From NCBI GenBank assembly GCA_963749675.1, contig CAVVNT010000001.1, forward strand, positions 1,116,001 through 1,180,000: a stretch of 64,000 nucleotides of DNA. Direction: 5' to 3'. The notes below the pieces were generated by a model. That model did no database searches, had not been told where the DNA came from, and saw only the letters and a program-made list of their open reading frames with translations. A program made the position numbers and the translations under genes. This document shows, piece after piece, positions 43,847-54,101 of this stretch. Positions within the stretch are counted from its first letter, which is position 1. The number at the start of each line of letters is the position of its first letter. Source of the DNA: Roseitranquillus sp963749675. GTDB lineage: Bacteria > Pseudomonadota > Alphaproteobacteria > Rhodobacterales > Rhodobacteraceae.

Positions 43847-44248
43847 CTACTCGCCGTCGACCCAGAGCAGCTCCCAGATGTGGCCGTCGGGGTCCTCGAA
43901 GGCGCGGCCGTACATCGAGGGCTGGTCCTGGGCGCCCCGCGCCTCGGTCGCGCCGTTCTCCAGTGCCGCGTCCATCATCTGGTCGATCTCCTCCCGCGCT
44001 CCGAGGCGCAGGCAGTTCATCACCCCGGCCACGGTCGCGACGTTGGCGAGCGGCTTGGGCGACATCGCTGCAAAGACCTGCCGCGACAGCAGCATCACCC
44101 AGACGCCGCCGGCCAACTTCATGCAGGCGGCGCGATCCTCGGCGCTGAAGCGCGGGTCCGCCTCGAACCCCAGCGCCTCGAAGAACGCCTGTGCACGGGA
44201 CACGTCCCCCGTCGGCAGGTTGATGAAGACACTGTTGGCTGTGGTCAT
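43847..44248 (-). CDS. VOC family protein (glyoxalase-like)
   Basis: 133 residues with the paired beta-alpha-beta-beta-beta fold of the VOC superfamily: SVFINLPTGDVSRAQAFFEALGFEADPRFS, VWVMLLSRQVFAAM, and a closing EDPDGHIWELLWVD with the usual metal-site Glu. The type matches DUF-class lactoylglutathione-lyase-like proteins of unknown substrate. Start ATG 44248; a longer frame is present but unlikely. The upstream flavin reductase gene ends 61 bases before it. Confidence 0.8.
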   Translation of the reverse strand: MTTANSVFINLPTGDVSRAQAFFEALGFEADPRFSAEDRAACMKLAGGVWVMLLSRQVFAAMSPKPLANVATVAGVMNCLRLGAREEIDQMMDAALENGATEARGAQDQPSMYGRAFEDPDGHIWELLWVDGE

Positions 44249-44309
44249 GAACGCAATTCTCCTTTTGCGGCGGACCCTATGCGCCAACGCCGCCGGTTGA
44301 AACCCGTCC

Positions 44310-44912
44310 TCACCCCGGCCGCGTCATGGAGAAGAGCTCCGTCACGCGGGAGTAGTCGTGGTAACCCAGCCGGGCCACGGGCTGGTAGGTCAGCACGTCG
44401 AACCGGCCGTCGACGATGCAATCGTCGCGCAGGTGCACGCCGGTGACTTCGCTGAGGACGAGAAAGTTCGCCGCGCCCTCCAGCTTGACGATCTGCGTCA
44501 TGCGGCACTCCAGGTTCGCAGGCGCCCCCGCCACCCGGCTCGCCGCGATCGTCTCGCACGCCTCGCGCGCGATGCCGGCCCTGTCGAACTCGTCGACGTC
44601 CCTCGGCCAGGCCCCGGAGGAGACGTTCATGACCTCGCGCATCGCGTACTCGACGATGTTGACGCAGAACACCCCGGTCTCGCGGATGTTCGCGACGCTG
44701 TCCTTGGTGCCGTCCCGGTCCTCCTTTGCGGAGGTCGAGGCGAACATCACCTGCGGCGGCACGTAGGCCACGGCGTTGAAGAAGGAGTAGGGCGCCAGAT
44801 TCTCCGACCCGTCTGCCCCGCGGGTGGAGATCCAGCCGATCGGACGCGGCGACACCACCGCGTTGAACGGGTTGTGCGGCAGGCCGTGGCCATCCTCGGG
44901 GCGATAGAACAT
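44310..44912 (-). CDS. Flavin reductase-like FMN-binding protein
   Basis: 200 residues. Seen: NAVVSPRPIGWISTRGADGSENLAPYSFFNAVAYVPPQVMFAS, KDSVANIRETGVFCVNIV, and LECRMTQIVKLEG, which match the DIM6/NTAB flavin reductase domain. Predicted to bind FMN and act with NAD(P)H; substrate not clear. A GGGAGA box precedes the ATG. It is divergent from the GNAT gene, with a 74-base gap as the likely shared promoter. Confidence 0.85.
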   Translation of the reverse strand: MFYRPEDGHGLPHNPFNAVVSPRPIGWISTRGADGSENLAPYSFFNAVAYVPPQVMFASTSAKEDRDGTKDSVANIRETGVFCVNIVEYAMREVMNVSSGAWPRDVDEFDRAGIAREACETIAASRVAGAPANLECRMTQIVKLEGAANFLVLSEVTGVHLRDDCIVDGRFDVLTYQPVARLGYHDYSRVTELFSMTRPG

Positions 44913-44986
44913 GATGTCTCCCTCTCCGGTTCACCCCGGACCTAGCGGCGTGCTACGTGCGCGACCAGACCGAAACGGGGGCGGTG

Positions 44987-45499
44987 ATGCGTCTGCGGCG
45001 CGAACTGGCGGAGGATTGGTGGGAGGTCGAGGATCTCTACGACAGCTGCTTCGCGCCGGGACGCGAGACGCTGTCGTCCTATCGCCTGCGCGACGGCGTG
45101 CCGCCGGTGGCCGACCTCTGCCTCGTCGCGCGCGACCCCGCCGGCATGCTGGCGGCGGCGATCCGGCACTGGCCGGTGCGCGTCGCGGGGCAGCCCGCGC
45201 TGCTGCTCGGGCCGATCGCCGTGCATCCCACCCATCAGGGAGAGGGCCTCGGCGCCGGCCTGATCCGCGAGGCGCTGGCGCGCGCGGTGCCGCGGTGGCA
45301 ACGCGTCCTCCTCGTCGGGGACCGACCGTACTACGCCCGGTTTGGCTTCGACCGTCTCGACGATGTGCGAATGCCGCCGCCCACGAATCCCGACCGCGTT
45401 CTAGGCCACGAGCTGGTGCCTGGCGCATGGCGCGGGCTTGCAGGCGACGTGGAGCGATGGGAAGGTGTCTTGCCGCCGGCGGGCGACGCAACCATCTGA
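44987..45499 (+). CDS. GNAT family N-acetyltransferase (YhbS-like)
   Basis: 170 residues from ATG 44987; an in-frame GTG at 44957 is an alternative. Seen: MRLRRELAEDWWEVEDLYDSCFAPGRETLSSYRLRDG, LLLGPIAVHPTHQGEGLGAGLIREAL (acetyl-CoA loop V-x-P-x-x-Q-G-x-G-x-G) and YYARFGFDRLDDVRMPPP. Substrate unknown. The next gene follows 6 bases after the stop, so they are probably co-transcribed. Confidence 0.85.
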   Translation: MRLRRELAEDWWEVEDLYDSCFAPGRETLSSYRLRDGVPPVADLCLVARDPAGMLAAAIRHWPVRVAGQPALLLGPIAVHPTHQGEGLGAGLIREALARAVPRWQRVLLVGDRPYYARFGFDRLDDVRMPPPTNPDRVLGHELVPGAWRGLAGDVERWEGVLPPAGDATI

Positions 45500-45505
45500 G
45501 ACACC

Positions 45506-46282
45506 ATGACAGACACGGCAATCGTCACCGGCCCCCTCGATTCCGCGACCGAAGCGGAGCTTGACCGGCTCGTCGTCAGGCACCGCTCGGCCGACTCGCT
45601 CGGGATGCAGGTGGTCAACATGGTGGGCGGACGGATCGAGAACCTGATCGACCGTCTGCCGGCCGACATCCGCATGAATCTCGAGGGCGCGACGCGACGC
45701 GCGCTGGAGGTGTCGTTCGACGCCGCTGCCCGCTCCCGCGGACGGCTTCCCGACGCCAGCGACTGGCTCAACACCGTCGTCACCACCGCGATGGGTGCCG
45801 CCGGGGGCTCCGGGGGGCTGCCCACCGCGATCGCGGAGCTTCCGGTGACGACGACCGTCCTGCTGCGCGCGATCCAGGGCATCGCGAAGGAGCATGGCTT
45901 CGATCCCGCCAAAGAGAGCGTGCGCCTCGACTGCCTGCAGGTCTTCGCCGCCTCGGGTCCGCTCGAGCGCGACGACGGCGCCGATATCGCGTTCCTTGCG
46001 ACGCGTGTCTCGCTGACGGGCGCCTCGGTGCGCGGCCTGATCGCCAAGCTCGCGCCGCGTCTCGGCGGGGTGCTGGGGCAGAAGCTCGCCGCGCAGACGG
46101 TTCCAGTGCTGGGGGCCGTGGCCGGTGCGGCGGTCAACTACGCCTTCACCAGCTACTATCAGCAGATGGCGCACGTCTATTTCGGTCTGAAGCGTCTGTC
46201 GCTCGACACCGGGTATGATCACGCGACGCTCGTCGCCGAGTTCCGGGCGCGCCTCGGAGAGGACGCGCGTCTGGCGCGCTAA
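45506..46282 (+). CDS. EcsC family protein
   Basis: 258 residues. The pattern LATRVSLTGASVRGLIAKLAPRLGGVLGQKLAAQTVPVLGAVAGAAVNYAFTSYYQQMAHVYFGLKRL is the EcsC core seen in ABC-transporter-associated and stand-alone proteins. Two hydrophobic stretches are present (about residues 90-115 and 195-212). Function is not established for stand-alone members; EcsC in Bacillus is linked to the EcsAB transporter. No transporter is adjacent here. Confidence 0.8.
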   Translation: MTDTAIVTGPLDSATEAELDRLVVRHRSADSLGMQVVNMVGGRIENLIDRLPADIRMNLEGATRRALEVSFDAAARSRGRLPDASDWLNTVVTTAMGAAGGSGGLPTAIAELPVTTTVLLRAIQGIAKEHGFDPAKESVRLDCLQVFAASGPLERDDGADIAFLATRVSLTGASVRGLIAKLAPRLGGVLGQKLAAQTVPVLGAVAGAAVNYAFTSYYQQMAHVYFGLKRLSLDTGYDHATLVAEFRARLGEDARLAR

Positions 46283-46286
46283 GGCA

Positions 46287-46327
46287 CGCGGCAGAGGCAG
46301 CTCGGATCCTCCCGACGATCTGCCGCG
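46287..46327. terminator. Inverted repeat between convergent genes
   Basis: Nine-base arms CGCGGCAGA and TCTGCCGCG, separated by 23 bases, in the gap between the EcsC gene and ptsP. It may end transcription from one or both sides; no T-run. Confidence 0.35.
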
Positions 46328-46372
46328 CCACGACCGCCATGGATCGGCACCGGCCACCGCTTCGGCATGGCC

Positions 46373-48622
46373 TCAGGCAGGCAGGTGCGCCAGCCAGCTC
46401 TCGATTGCCGGGCGTACCGACTGCACACCGCTCTCGCGCGCTTCGTCGATGATGCGCCGCGCCTCCTCCAGGTTGACGCGGCGCAGCAGGCTCTTGACCG
46501 GCCCGATGGAGGCGGGCCGCATCGACAGCGTCCTCAGCCCCATCGCCGACAGCGCCACCGCCTCGACGGGCCGTCCGGCATCCTCGCCGCAGAAGCTGAG
46601 CGGGGTGCCCGCGGCGGCGCACCGCTCGACGATCATCTCGATCAGCGACAGGAAGCTCACGTTCAGAACGTCGTAGCGGCGGCGGACCCTCTCGTTCTCG
46701 CGGTCGGCGGCGAAGAAGAACTGCTTGAGGTCGTTGCCGCCGATCGAGACGAAGTCGGCCATCTCGAAGAAGCAGCGCGGCGCGAACGCCAGGCTCGGCG
46801 TCTCCAGCATGGCGCCGATCTCGACCGTCTCGGGCAGGACGTGGCCCATCCGCTGCTCCCGCTCGAGCTCCGCCAGCATGTGGGCCTTCGCCTCGCAGAA
46901 TTCGTCGAGCTGGGCGATGAACGGAAACTCCACGGTCAGTGGCCGGCCGGCGGCGGCGCGGATCAGCGCCTGCAGCTGCATGCGCATCACGCCCTTGCGG
47001 TCGAGCGCGACGCGGATCGCGCGCCAGCCCATCGCCGGGTTCGGCTCGTCCTGCGGTTTCATGTAGGGCAGCACCTTGTCCGACCCGATGTCGAGCGTCC
47101 TGAACACCACCCGCTTGCCGTTCGCCGCGTCGAGCACGCGGCTGTAGAGCGCCGCCAGCTCGCCCCGCTGCGGCACCTTGTTGCGGGTCAGGAACTGCAG
47201 CTCCGTCCGGAACAGGCCGACACCCTCGGCGCCCGATCCCTGCAGCGAGGGCAGGTCGGCCATCAGGCCCGCATTCATCTGCAGCTCCACGACCGCGCCG
47301 CAGAGCGACCGCGCCGGCTTGTCGCGCAGGTCGGCATAGCGCTTCTGCGCCTCGGCCTTCATCTGCATCTTGTCGTCGAAGGCGCTGCGCACGCTGTCCT
47401 CGGGGCGCAGGTGGACGATCCCCTGGTCTCCGTCGACCGCGATCGGATCGCCGTTCAGCGCCTCGGTGGTGATGTTCGTGGCGTTCAGCACGAGCGGGAT
47501 CGCCCAGGCGCGGGCAACGATCGTCGCGTGGCTGCCGACCGAGCCCTCCTCGAGCACCACGCCCTTGAGCTGGCGGCCGTAATCCAGCAGGTCCCCAGGC
47601 CCGATATGGCGCGCCACAAGGATCGGATCCGGCGGCATCTCCGCCCCGGTTTCATAGCCCTGGCCCGTGAGGATCCGCAGCAGCCGGTTCGACAGGTCGT
47701 CGAGGTCCTGCAGCCGGTCGCGCAGGTAGGCATCCGGCACCCGCTTCATCCGCGCCCGTGCCGCCGACTGCTCTTTCTCGACTGAGGCCTCGGCCGAGAG
47801 GCCGGCGCGCACGTCTTCCTCCATCCGCTTCAGCCAGCTGCGGGAATGCGCGAACATCCGGTACGCCTCCAGCACCTCGCGCTGCTCGATCTCGGTCGCC
47901 GGCACGTCGTTGACCATCAGGTCCAGCGCCTCGCGCAGCTGCTCGATCGCGTCGTGCAGGCGCAGCACCTCCGCCTCTGTGTCGTCGGCGATGGGCTTGG
48001 TGACCACCACCCGCGGCTCGTGCAGCCAGACATGGCCCACCGCCGCGCCCTCCTGCCCGACGACGCCACGGAACATGGCGGGGTTCTGGTGGCGCGCCTT
48101 CAGCGCCTCGCCCTCGCCGGTGAACGCGCCGAGCTCGGTCATCTCCGCCAGCACCATGGCGACCACCTCCAGCGCGTAGACCGCGTCCTCGCTGAACTCA
48201 CGCTTGTCGTTGGACTGGACCACCAGCACGCCCAGCCGCTCCCCCAGCCGCTGGATCGGGACGCCGAGGAACGAGGAATACCGCTCCTCCCCCGTCTCCG
48301 CCATGTAGCGAAAGCCGCGCTCCGACGGCGCATCGGCTGTGTTGATCGGTCGCCCGGTCCGGGCCACGCGGCCCACAAGGCCTTCGCCGAGACGCATCCG
48401 CGTCTTGTGCACCGCCTCGATCTTCAGCCCCTCCGTCGCGCACAGCTCCAGCGTCTCGGGGTCGCGGAAGAGGTAGATGGAGCACACCTTCGTCGCCATC
48501 GAGGAGGCAATGATCTCGGTGATGCGATCGAGACGCGCCTGTCCCGCGATGTCGCTGGCGAGTGCCTCGCGAAGCCTCACGAGGAGCTTGCGGCTCTCGC
48601 TCTCTGTCGTCTCGGTCATCAT
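46373..48622 (-). CDS. ptsP: PTS phosphoenolpyruvate-protein phosphotransferase, nitrogen type (EI-Ntr)
   Basis: 749 residues. It starts the nitrogen-related phosphotransferase relay from PEP. Seen: an N-terminal GAF domain (residues about 20-165), PEP-utilising N domain, swivel domain with phospho-His in EEGSVGSHATIVARAWAIP, and the PEP-binding barrel with LQMNAGLMADLPSLQGSGAEGVGLFRTELQFL, RTLDIGSDKVLPY, GAMLETPSLAF and SFCGEDAGRP. The start is at one of two adjacent ATGs. lysC precedes it on the same strand by 15 bases, a common pair in this group. Confidence 0.95.
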   Translation of the reverse strand: MMTETTESESRKLLVRLREALASDIAGQARLDRITEIIASSMATKVCSIYLFRDPETLELCATEGLKIEAVHKTRMRLGEGLVGRVARTGRPINTADAPSERGFRYMAETGEERYSSFLGVPIQRLGERLGVLVVQSNDKREFSEDAVYALEVVAMVLAEMTELGAFTGEGEALKARHQNPAMFRGVVGQEGAAVGHVWLHEPRVVVTKPIADDTEAEVLRLHDAIEQLREALDLMVNDVPATEIEQREVLEAYRMFAHSRSWLKRMEEDVRAGLSAEASVEKEQSAARARMKRVPDAYLRDRLQDLDDLSNRLLRILTGQGYETGAEMPPDPILVARHIGPGDLLDYGRQLKGVVLEEGSVGSHATIVARAWAIPLVLNATNITTEALNGDPIAVDGDQGIVHLRPEDSVRSAFDDKMQMKAEAQKRYADLRDKPARSLCGAVVELQMNAGLMADLPSLQGSGAEGVGLFRTELQFLTRNKVPQRGELAALYSRVLDAANGKRVVFRTLDIGSDKVLPYMKPQDEPNPAMGWRAIRVALDRKGVMRMQLQALIRAAAGRPLTVEFPFIAQLDEFCEAKAHMLAELEREQRMGHVLPETVEIGAMLETPSLAFAPRCFFEMADFVSIGGNDLKQFFFAADRENERVRRRYDVLNVSFLSLIEMIVERCAAAGTPLSFCGEDAGRPVEAVALSAMGLRTLSMRPASIGPVKSLLRRVNLEEARRIIDEARESGVQSVRPAIESWLAHLPA

Positions 48623-48637
48623 CCCCCGGGGGCCGCG

Positions 48638-49876
<1,239 letters not shown>

Positions 49877-50075
49877 CGCCGACCCCCGCGCCATCCCGAG
49901 GGCGTCTCTTACGGAGCAGGGCGACTCGGAGCAAGGGCCACGCGCCCGCTGCGCCCGCCCGGACGCATCGGATCGTGACGGAACTGGCTTGCGGCGGATC
50001 TCGCAATTGCTTGACGGTTGAAGCGCGCGGTGGCAGCGACGCAGCAGTTCCTTTCCGTCAAAGCGAAGACCCGAC

Positions 50076-51263
50076 ATGCTGAATAAGACCGTGAGCTCGA
50101 CCTGCGAGGACACGCCGCCAGGCAGCGATGATGGGCTCGAGGTTGGCGAACTCGCCTGGCGGCTCCGCCAGCAGCAGCTTCAGGCCGCTTTCGGGCTTTT
50201 CGCGCTCCGGTGCCGCGATCGTCAGGACCTGCTTGCCGAGGTCGTGGAAACGGCAGCGTGCGGCATGAAGACCGACTTTTCCAAGCTCCTGGTGCCGGAT
50301 CCCGACCAGCCCGGGATGCTGATCGTCCAGGCCGGCGTCGGCTGGCACGACGGCGTTGTGGGCGTGGCGCGGATCGGAGCCGACACCGCCAGTCCCGCCG
50401 GCTACGCCTTGCAGACCCGCGAAGCCGTGATCTCGAACCATCTCGAGAACGAAAAGAGGTTCCGGACCCCGGACCTCTTCGTCGAACATGGCATCAAGCG
50501 CGCCCTGAACGTCCCCGTGAACGACGGCATGAAGCCCTATGGCGTCCTGGAAGTCGACAGCACCAGGGCCGGGCGATTCGCGCCCGACGACGTCGCCTTC
50601 CTGGAGGGGCTGGCGAACGTCCTCGCCGTGGCGCTCGAGCGGCTGAAGACGCGCCAGGACCTCGAGGCGGCGATCGAGCGTGAGACGATCCTCGCCCACG
50701 AGATGCGTCACCGGGTCAAGAACGTCTTTTCGGTGGTGAACGGCCTGATCACGATGTCCGAGCGTGAAGCGCGTCAATCCGGCGATCCGGAAAGCGGCCT
50801 TCCTCTCCTGCGCGAACGCGTCCTGGCGCTGTCCCGGTCGGCCGAGATCGGTCTCGCCTCGGAGAGTGAGCGGCCGTCGGAACAGAAGGTGAATCCGGTC
50901 GCGCTTTCCCGCTCCGTCCTGGCGCCCTTCTCCGGCCGGTTCGACGTGGAGGGGCCGGCGCTCGCCCTGCCGGGGGAGCTGATCACGCCTCTGGCGCTCA
51001 TCCTGCACGAGCTTGCGACGAACTCCATCAAGCACGGCGCCCTCGGCGCTTCGTCCGGCCGGATCGATCTCTGCTGGTACGAGTCGGCGGGCGAGGTCGC
51101 CTTCAAGTGGATCGAGAGCGGAGGCCCCGAGCTCGAGGGCGAACCGACCGAGGCCGGCTACGGAACCCGAATGCTGTCGGGGATCATCGCTTCGGCCGGC
51201 GGGGCGATGGAGACCGCGTGGTCCAGCACCGGCATGCGCACCACCGTCAGACTGCCGGTCTGA
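50076..51263 (+). CDS. GAF domain HWE histidine kinase
   Basis: 395 residues, no membrane segment. An N-terminal GAF domain (residues about 40-190, ending VGxxxV-like YGVLEVDS and FLEGLANVLAVALERL) precedes the kinase core. Core: HEMRHRVKNVFSVVNGLI with His212 as phospho-acceptor, LILHELATNSIKHGAL (N-box), and FKWIESGGPEL, the W-x-E feature of the HWE family, then GYGTRMLSGIIASAGG. Ligand unknown. It is divergent from lysC (199-base gap) and has no partner response regulator beside it. Confidence 0.88.
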   Translation: MLNKTVSSTCEDTPPGSDDGLEVGELAWRLRQQQLQAAFGLFALRCRDRQDLLAEVVETAACGMKTDFSKLLVPDPDQPGMLIVQAGVGWHDGVVGVARIGADTASPAGYALQTREAVISNHLENEKRFRTPDLFVEHGIKRALNVPVNDGMKPYGVLEVDSTRAGRFAPDDVAFLEGLANVLAVALERLKTRQDLEAAIERETILAHEMRHRVKNVFSVVNGLITMSEREARQSGDPESGLPLLRERVLALSRSAEIGLASESERPSEQKVNPVALSRSVLAPFSGRFDVEGPALALPGELITPLALILHELATNSIKHGALGASSGRIDLCWYESAGEVAFKWIESGGPELEGEPTEAGYGTRMLSGIIASAGGAMETAWSSTGMRTTVRLPV

Positions 51264-51303
51264 CGGCGTCCCGATCGCCCCACCGTCGGGGTCGTCGCGG
51301 GCG

Positions 51304-51954
51304 CTAGACAGGATGCGCGCGCCCGTCCCAGGTCAGGAACCGCCCGGTGGTCTCGGGGCCCAGCTCGTCGAATCGCTGCGCCAGCCCCGCGGCCGCCTCC
51401 TCGACCGACAGATCGGCCTGCGCGCCGCCCATGTCGGTGCGCACAACGCCCGGATGATAGGCCGCCACCGCGATCCGCGGCGCGAGTTCGGCGGCGAGGT
51501 TCAAAGCGATGTTCACCGCAGCCGCCTTGGAGGCACGGTAGGCATAGCCCCGGCCGCCGGCACGCGCGCTCGACCCAAGCTGGCTCGACAGGATGGCGAT
51601 TCGCGGCCGCTCGCTGCGCTTCAGCGCCGGCAGCAGCGCCTGCACCGTCAGGAAGACACCGGTGACGTTGACGGCCAGCGTCTCCGCCCAGACCGCGGCG
51701 TCGTAGTCCCCCACCCGGTCCCCGCGGTCGAGAAAGACGCCGGCGTTGCAGACCAGCACGTCGAGCGCGGTGCCGTCCAGGTCCTGCGCCACCCGTGCCA
51801 GGCCACCGGGCTCGGTGACGTCGAGCTGCAGCCACTCTCCGTCGGCCGGCGGGTCGCCGCGGCAGGTGCCGATCACCCGCTCGCCGCGGGCCGCATAGAC
51901 GTCGAACAGCCCGCGCCCGATTCCGCGGTTCGCCCCTGTGATCAGGACCGTCAT
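51304..51954 (-). CDS. Short-chain dehydrogenase/reductase
   Basis: 216 residues. Seen: cofactor site MTVLITGANRGIGRGLF, VCNAGVF, the Ser of ILSSQLGS and YRASKAAAVNI (Tyr and Lys of the active site), then AAYHPGVVRTDMGG. Similar in length to the CsgA-like/sniffer-type SDR group. Substrate unknown. The ATG overlaps the DUF1178 stop (TGATGA), so they are coupled. Confidence 0.88.
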   Translation of the reverse strand: MTVLITGANRGIGRGLFDVYAARGERVIGTCRGDPPADGEWLQLDVTEPGGLARVAQDLDGTALDVLVCNAGVFLDRGDRVGDYDAAVWAETLAVNVTGVFLTVQALLPALKRSERPRIAILSSQLGSSARAGGRGYAYRASKAAAVNIALNLAAELAPRIAVAAYHPGVVRTDMGGAQADLSVEEAAAGLAQRFDELGPETTGRFLTWDGRAHPV

Positions 51955-52349
51955 CAGTTCATCTTGCGCTGCGGCACGAAGGGCAGGGGGGCGACCGGGA
52001 TCCCGTCCTCGACGAGCTTCTTGGCGTCTTCGCGCCTGGCCTCGCCCCAGATCGACCGCTTCTCGGAGGTGCCGTCGTGGATCGCCCGCGCCTCCGTCAC
52101 GAAGCGGTCGCCGACATAGTCGCTGTTCTTCTCGACCTCGCGGCGCAGCGCGGCAAGCATCTCGCCGGGCGAGGGCGCGCCCTCGCGGCTGCGGACGCGC
52201 GGCGCCATCATCGCCTTCTCGACCGTGTCGTTGCCGCATTCCGGGCAGGCCACGTCGCCATCTTCGAGCAGCGTCTCGAACGCCTCGGCGGAGCGGAACC
52301 AGCTCTCGAAGACGTGGTCTTCGGCGCAGCGCAGGCTGTAGCGGATCAA
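51954..52349 (-). CDS. DUF1178 family protein
   Basis: 131 residues from a TTG start at 52349. Seen: LIRYSLRCAEDHVFESWFRSAEAFETLLEDGDVACPECGNDTVEKAMMAPRV, the DUF1178 zinc-ribbon-like N-terminus with C-x(n)-C-P-E-C, then ALRREVEKNSDYVGDRFVTEARAIHDG and a conserved C-terminus PVAPLPFVPQRKMN. Function unknown. An AAGGTGGGA box precedes the TTG. A longer frame to 52421 has no support. Confidence 0.85.
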   Translation of the reverse strand: MIRYSLRCAEDHVFESWFRSAEAFETLLEDGDVACPECGNDTVEKAMMAPRVRSREGAPSPGEMLAALRREVEKNSDYVGDRFVTEARAIHDGTSEKRSIWGEARREDAKKLVEDGIPVAPLPFVPQRKMN

Positions 52350-52465
52350 CGTCCCACCTTCATCTTTCGTACGTCCCGATGTATTCGCCGCGACATATTC
52401 TGCAAGCAGCACGTTAACCAAACGTGGCTGGTTGACCGGCCCGGCGCCCGCGATACCCTCTTGCC

Positions 52466-52987
52466 ATGACCCGCTCCCTGATGACCGCCTTCGCCCTGAT
52501 CGTCTGCCTGCCCGCCGCGGCGCTGGCGGATCGGTTCGTGTTCCCGTCGATCGACGGCGGCGACATCGATCTCGCGAAATGGCGCGGCCAGCCCGTGCTC
52601 GTCGTGAACACGGCCTCGCTCTGCGCCTTCACCCCGCAGTACGAGGGGCTGCAGGCGCTCTACGACCGCTACCGCAACGACGGCCTCGTCGTCCTCGCCG
52701 TGCCGTCCGACAGCTTCCGGCAGGAGCTCGGGGACGAAGCCGAGGTCAAGGATTTCTGCGAGCTCACCTACGGCCTCGACCTGCCGATGACCGAGATCAC
52801 GGAGGTCCGCGGCGACGACGCACATCCCTTCTACCGCTGGCTGGCGGGGCAGGGGGTGACGCCCGGCTGGAACTTCCACAAGGTCCTGCTCGGCCCGGAT
52901 GGCGAGGTCATCGAGCAATGGGGCGCCACCACGCGCCCGAGTTCGCGCAAGCTCACCCGCGCGATCGAGACGGCGCTGGGTGGGTGA
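52466..52987 (+). CDS. Glutathione peroxidase, exported
   Basis: 173 residues. Signal peptide (MTRSLMTAFALIVCLPAAALA), then the thioredoxin-like fold with VLVVNTASLCAFTPQYEGLQALYDRY (Cys53, the peroxidatic Cys of the Cys-type enzymes) and WNFHKVLLGPDGEVIEQWGATTRPSS (Trp and Asn/Phe region). It lacks selenocysteine, as expected. Predicted periplasmic reduction of peroxides. The downstream gene overlaps its stop by 8 bases. Confidence 0.92.
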   Translation: MTRSLMTAFALIVCLPAAALADRFVFPSIDGGDIDLAKWRGQPVLVVNTASLCAFTPQYEGLQALYDRYRNDGLVVLAVPSDSFRQELGDEAEVKDFCELTYGLDLPMTEITEVRGDDAHPFYRWLAGQGVTPGWNFHKVLLGPDGEVIEQWGATTRPSSRKLTRAIETALGG

Positions 52988-54101
52988 GCCGCGCTTCATC
53001 GGCGCCGAAATCTATCGCGGATCGAGCTACGGGGCATGGCACCCGCTGCGCATCCCGCGCGTCTCCACCGTCATCGACCTCGCGCGTGCGCTGGGCTGGC
53101 TGCCGCCCGGCCGCTACCTGACCAGCCCACGCGCCAAGCCGTCAGCCCTCACCGCGTTCCACACGCCCCGCTACGTCGCCGCCCTCCAGCAGGCCGAGCA
53201 CGACGGCGACGTCAGCGAGGACGTGCGCCGCCGCCACAACCTCGGCACCACCTCGAACCCGGTCTACCCGGAGGTCTTCCGCCGCCCCGCGACCGCCGCC
53301 GGCGCCTCGCTGCTGGCGGGCGAACTTCTCCGCAAGCCCGGCCGCGTCTACAGCCCCGCGGGCGGCACGCACCACGGCATGCCCGACCGCGCGGGCGGAT
53401 TCTGTTACCTCAACGACCCCGTCCTCGCGATCATGGCGCTGCGCCGCGCCGGCTTTCGCCGCGTCGCCTACGTCGATCTCGACGCCCACCATCCCGACGG
53501 GGTGGAGCTGGCGTTCAGCGCCGACCCCGACGTCCTGCTGGTCTCCGTCCACGAGGAGCGGCGCTGGCCCTTCACCGGCGCGCTGCCCGACCGCGGCCTC
53601 GGCCAGATCTGGAACCTGCCCGTCCCGCGCGGCTTCAACGACACCGAGATGCGCGCGGTGATGGAGGGGCTGGTCCTGCCCCGCGTGGCCGAGTTCCGGC
53701 CGCAGGCGCTGGTCATCCAGTGCGGTGCGGACGCCTCCGACGACGACCCGCTCTCCCGGCTCGCGCTGTCGAACAACGCCCTCTGGGACGCGGTGGAGGC
53801 GTTGCTGCCGCTCTGCGACCGGGTCCTGACGCTCGGCGGCGGCGGCTACAACCCGTGGTCCGTCGGCCGGCTCTGGACCGGCGTCTGGGCCACCGTCGCG
53901 GGCGAGGAGATCCCCGACCGCCTGCCGCCCGACGCCGAGGCGATCCTCCGCGCCATAAGGTGGGAGGGCAGTGTCCGCGGCAAGACCCCGCCCCAGCACT
54001 GGTTCACCACCCTCCGCGACGTCCCCCGCAACGGCCCCCTCCGCCCCGAGATCCGCGACCGTATCGCCATGCACGCCGAGCGCGCACGAGCGTGGGTCTA
54101 A
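52980..54101 (+). CDS. Histone deacetylase/AcuC-like family hydrolase
   Basis: 373 residues from a GTG start. Arginase/deacetylase fold: GGTHHGMPDRAGGFCYLNDPVLAIMAL, VAYVDLDAHHPDGVELAF (metal-binding Asp/His), LLVSVHEERRWPFTG, LVIQCGADASDDDPLSRLALSNNALWDAV and LTLGGGGYNPWSVGRLW. Members deacetylate acetyl-lysine, acetylpolyamines or acetoin-pathway enzymes; the substrate here is unknown. It overlaps the glutathione peroxidase gene, so they are co-translated. Confidence 0.9.
   Translation: MGEPRFIGAEIYRGSSYGAWHPLRIPRVSTVIDLARALGWLPPGRYLTSPRAKPSALTAFHTPRYVAALQQAEHDGDVSEDVRRRHNLGTTSNPVYPEVFRRPATAAGASLLAGELLRKPGRVYSPAGGTHHGMPDRAGGFCYLNDPVLAIMALRRAGFRRVAYVDLDAHHPDGVELAFSADPDVLLVSVHEERRWPFTGALPDRGLGQIWNLPVPRGFNDTEMRAVMEGLVLPRVAEFRPQALVIQCGADASDDDPLSRLALSNNALWDAVEALLPLCDRVLTLGGGGYNPWSVGRLWTGVWATVAGEEIPDRLPPDAEAILRAIRWEGSVRGKTPPQHWFTTLRDVPRNGPLRPEIRDRIAMHAERARAWV

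Noticed and set aside
49877..50075. Possible ECF-type GGAAC promoter between lysC and the HWE kinase
   Set aside because: GGAAC occurs on both strands, but no matching CGTT box follows at 16-17 bases.
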